Shown here piece by piece: positions 13,843 through 13,913 of a stretch of 13,913 nucleotides of DNA (position 1 is its first letter; the number at the start of each line of letters is the position of its first letter). The translations under genes and the position numbers were made by a program. Source of the stretch: Eubacterium sp. CAG:248 (GTDB lineage Bacteria; Bacillota; Clostridia; Lachnospirales; Lachnospiraceae); the NCBI GenBank assembly GCA_000436475.1, contig FR886149.1, positions 34,295-48,207 on the forward strand, in the 5' to 3' direction. Under the pieces are notes generated by a model, which made no database searches, was not told the origin of the DNA, and saw only the letters and a list, made by a program, of their open reading frames with translations.

Positions 13843-13913
13843 CTACTTTATTTTGCGTTCAAAAACATATTCTGAATCTGATGATAAATCAGACCTAAAG
13901 TAATATCCCAATC
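13843..13913 (-). CDS. Possible C-terminal end of an unidentified gene at the window edge
   Basis: One minus-strand frame is open from the edge to a TAG at 13845-13843 and reads LGYYFRSDLSSDSEYVFERK before stopping. The composition is protein-like, but only 22 codons are visible. A second frame ending at 13848 is also open, so the assignment is uncertain. No family is recognised. Confidence 0.2.
   Translation of the reverse strand, partial: LGYYFRSDLSSDSEYVFERKIK

Noticed and set aside
1..13913. CRISPR array, tRNA or rRNA genes, integrase or transposase genes
   Set aside because: No regularly spaced direct repeats, no tRNA- or rRNA-like sequence and no recombinase motifs were seen on either strand.

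Overview
The window looks like chromosome of a low-GC Clostridia member, most likely a Lachnospiraceae gut anaerobe close to Lachnospira/Eubacterium eligens, Roseburia or Coprococcus. This rests on AT-rich intergenic DNA, strong GGAGG ribosome-binding sites, a TPP-riboswitch-controlled thiD, a Bce-type peptide-sensing module, an orphan PqqD-like protein and a Cys-rich KTR protein. The genus is an inference. Every credible gene lies on the minus strand, so transcription runs from high to low coordinates.

Region 1-1784: an edge-truncated gene fuses a NifX/NifB-like metal-cluster-binding domain, a Cys/His-rich linker and the start of an FKBP-type prolyl isomerase. An inverted repeat lies upstream of it. 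Next comes thiD (HMP/HMP-P kinase) behind a TPP riboswitch with an intrinsic terminator and a sigma-A-like promoter.

Region 1880-6671: a Bce-type peptide detoxification module in the order response regulator, histidine kinase, terminator, ABC ATPase, FtsX-like permease. The kinase and regulator should sense flux through the transporter and activate the ABC promoter. An inverted repeat of the BceR type and tandem half-sites lie between the two units. The kinase has an unusual acidic insert in its dimerisation domain.

Region 6710-10630: pepD (M20 aminoacyl-histidine dipeptidase) follows an orphan PqqD/RRE-fold protein. An OPT-family oligopeptide transporter with its own promoter and terminator lies upstream. 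Peptide uptake and peptide hydrolysis are therefore neighbours.

Region 10593-10929 has no credible gene. It holds a compact, highly structured element of about 210 bp with nested inverted repeats, which is the least explained part of the window. A 60-codon reading frame inside it is probably spurious.

Region 10930-13913: crcB (fluoride channel), then an operon of a small Cys-rich KTR protein and a DrrAB-like ABC exporter. Upstream is a patchwork of gene remnants: a possible TetR-type regulator C-terminus and an arsC (arsenate reductase) piece without its active-site N-terminus and with a one-base frameshift. This end looks like decayed accessory DNA.
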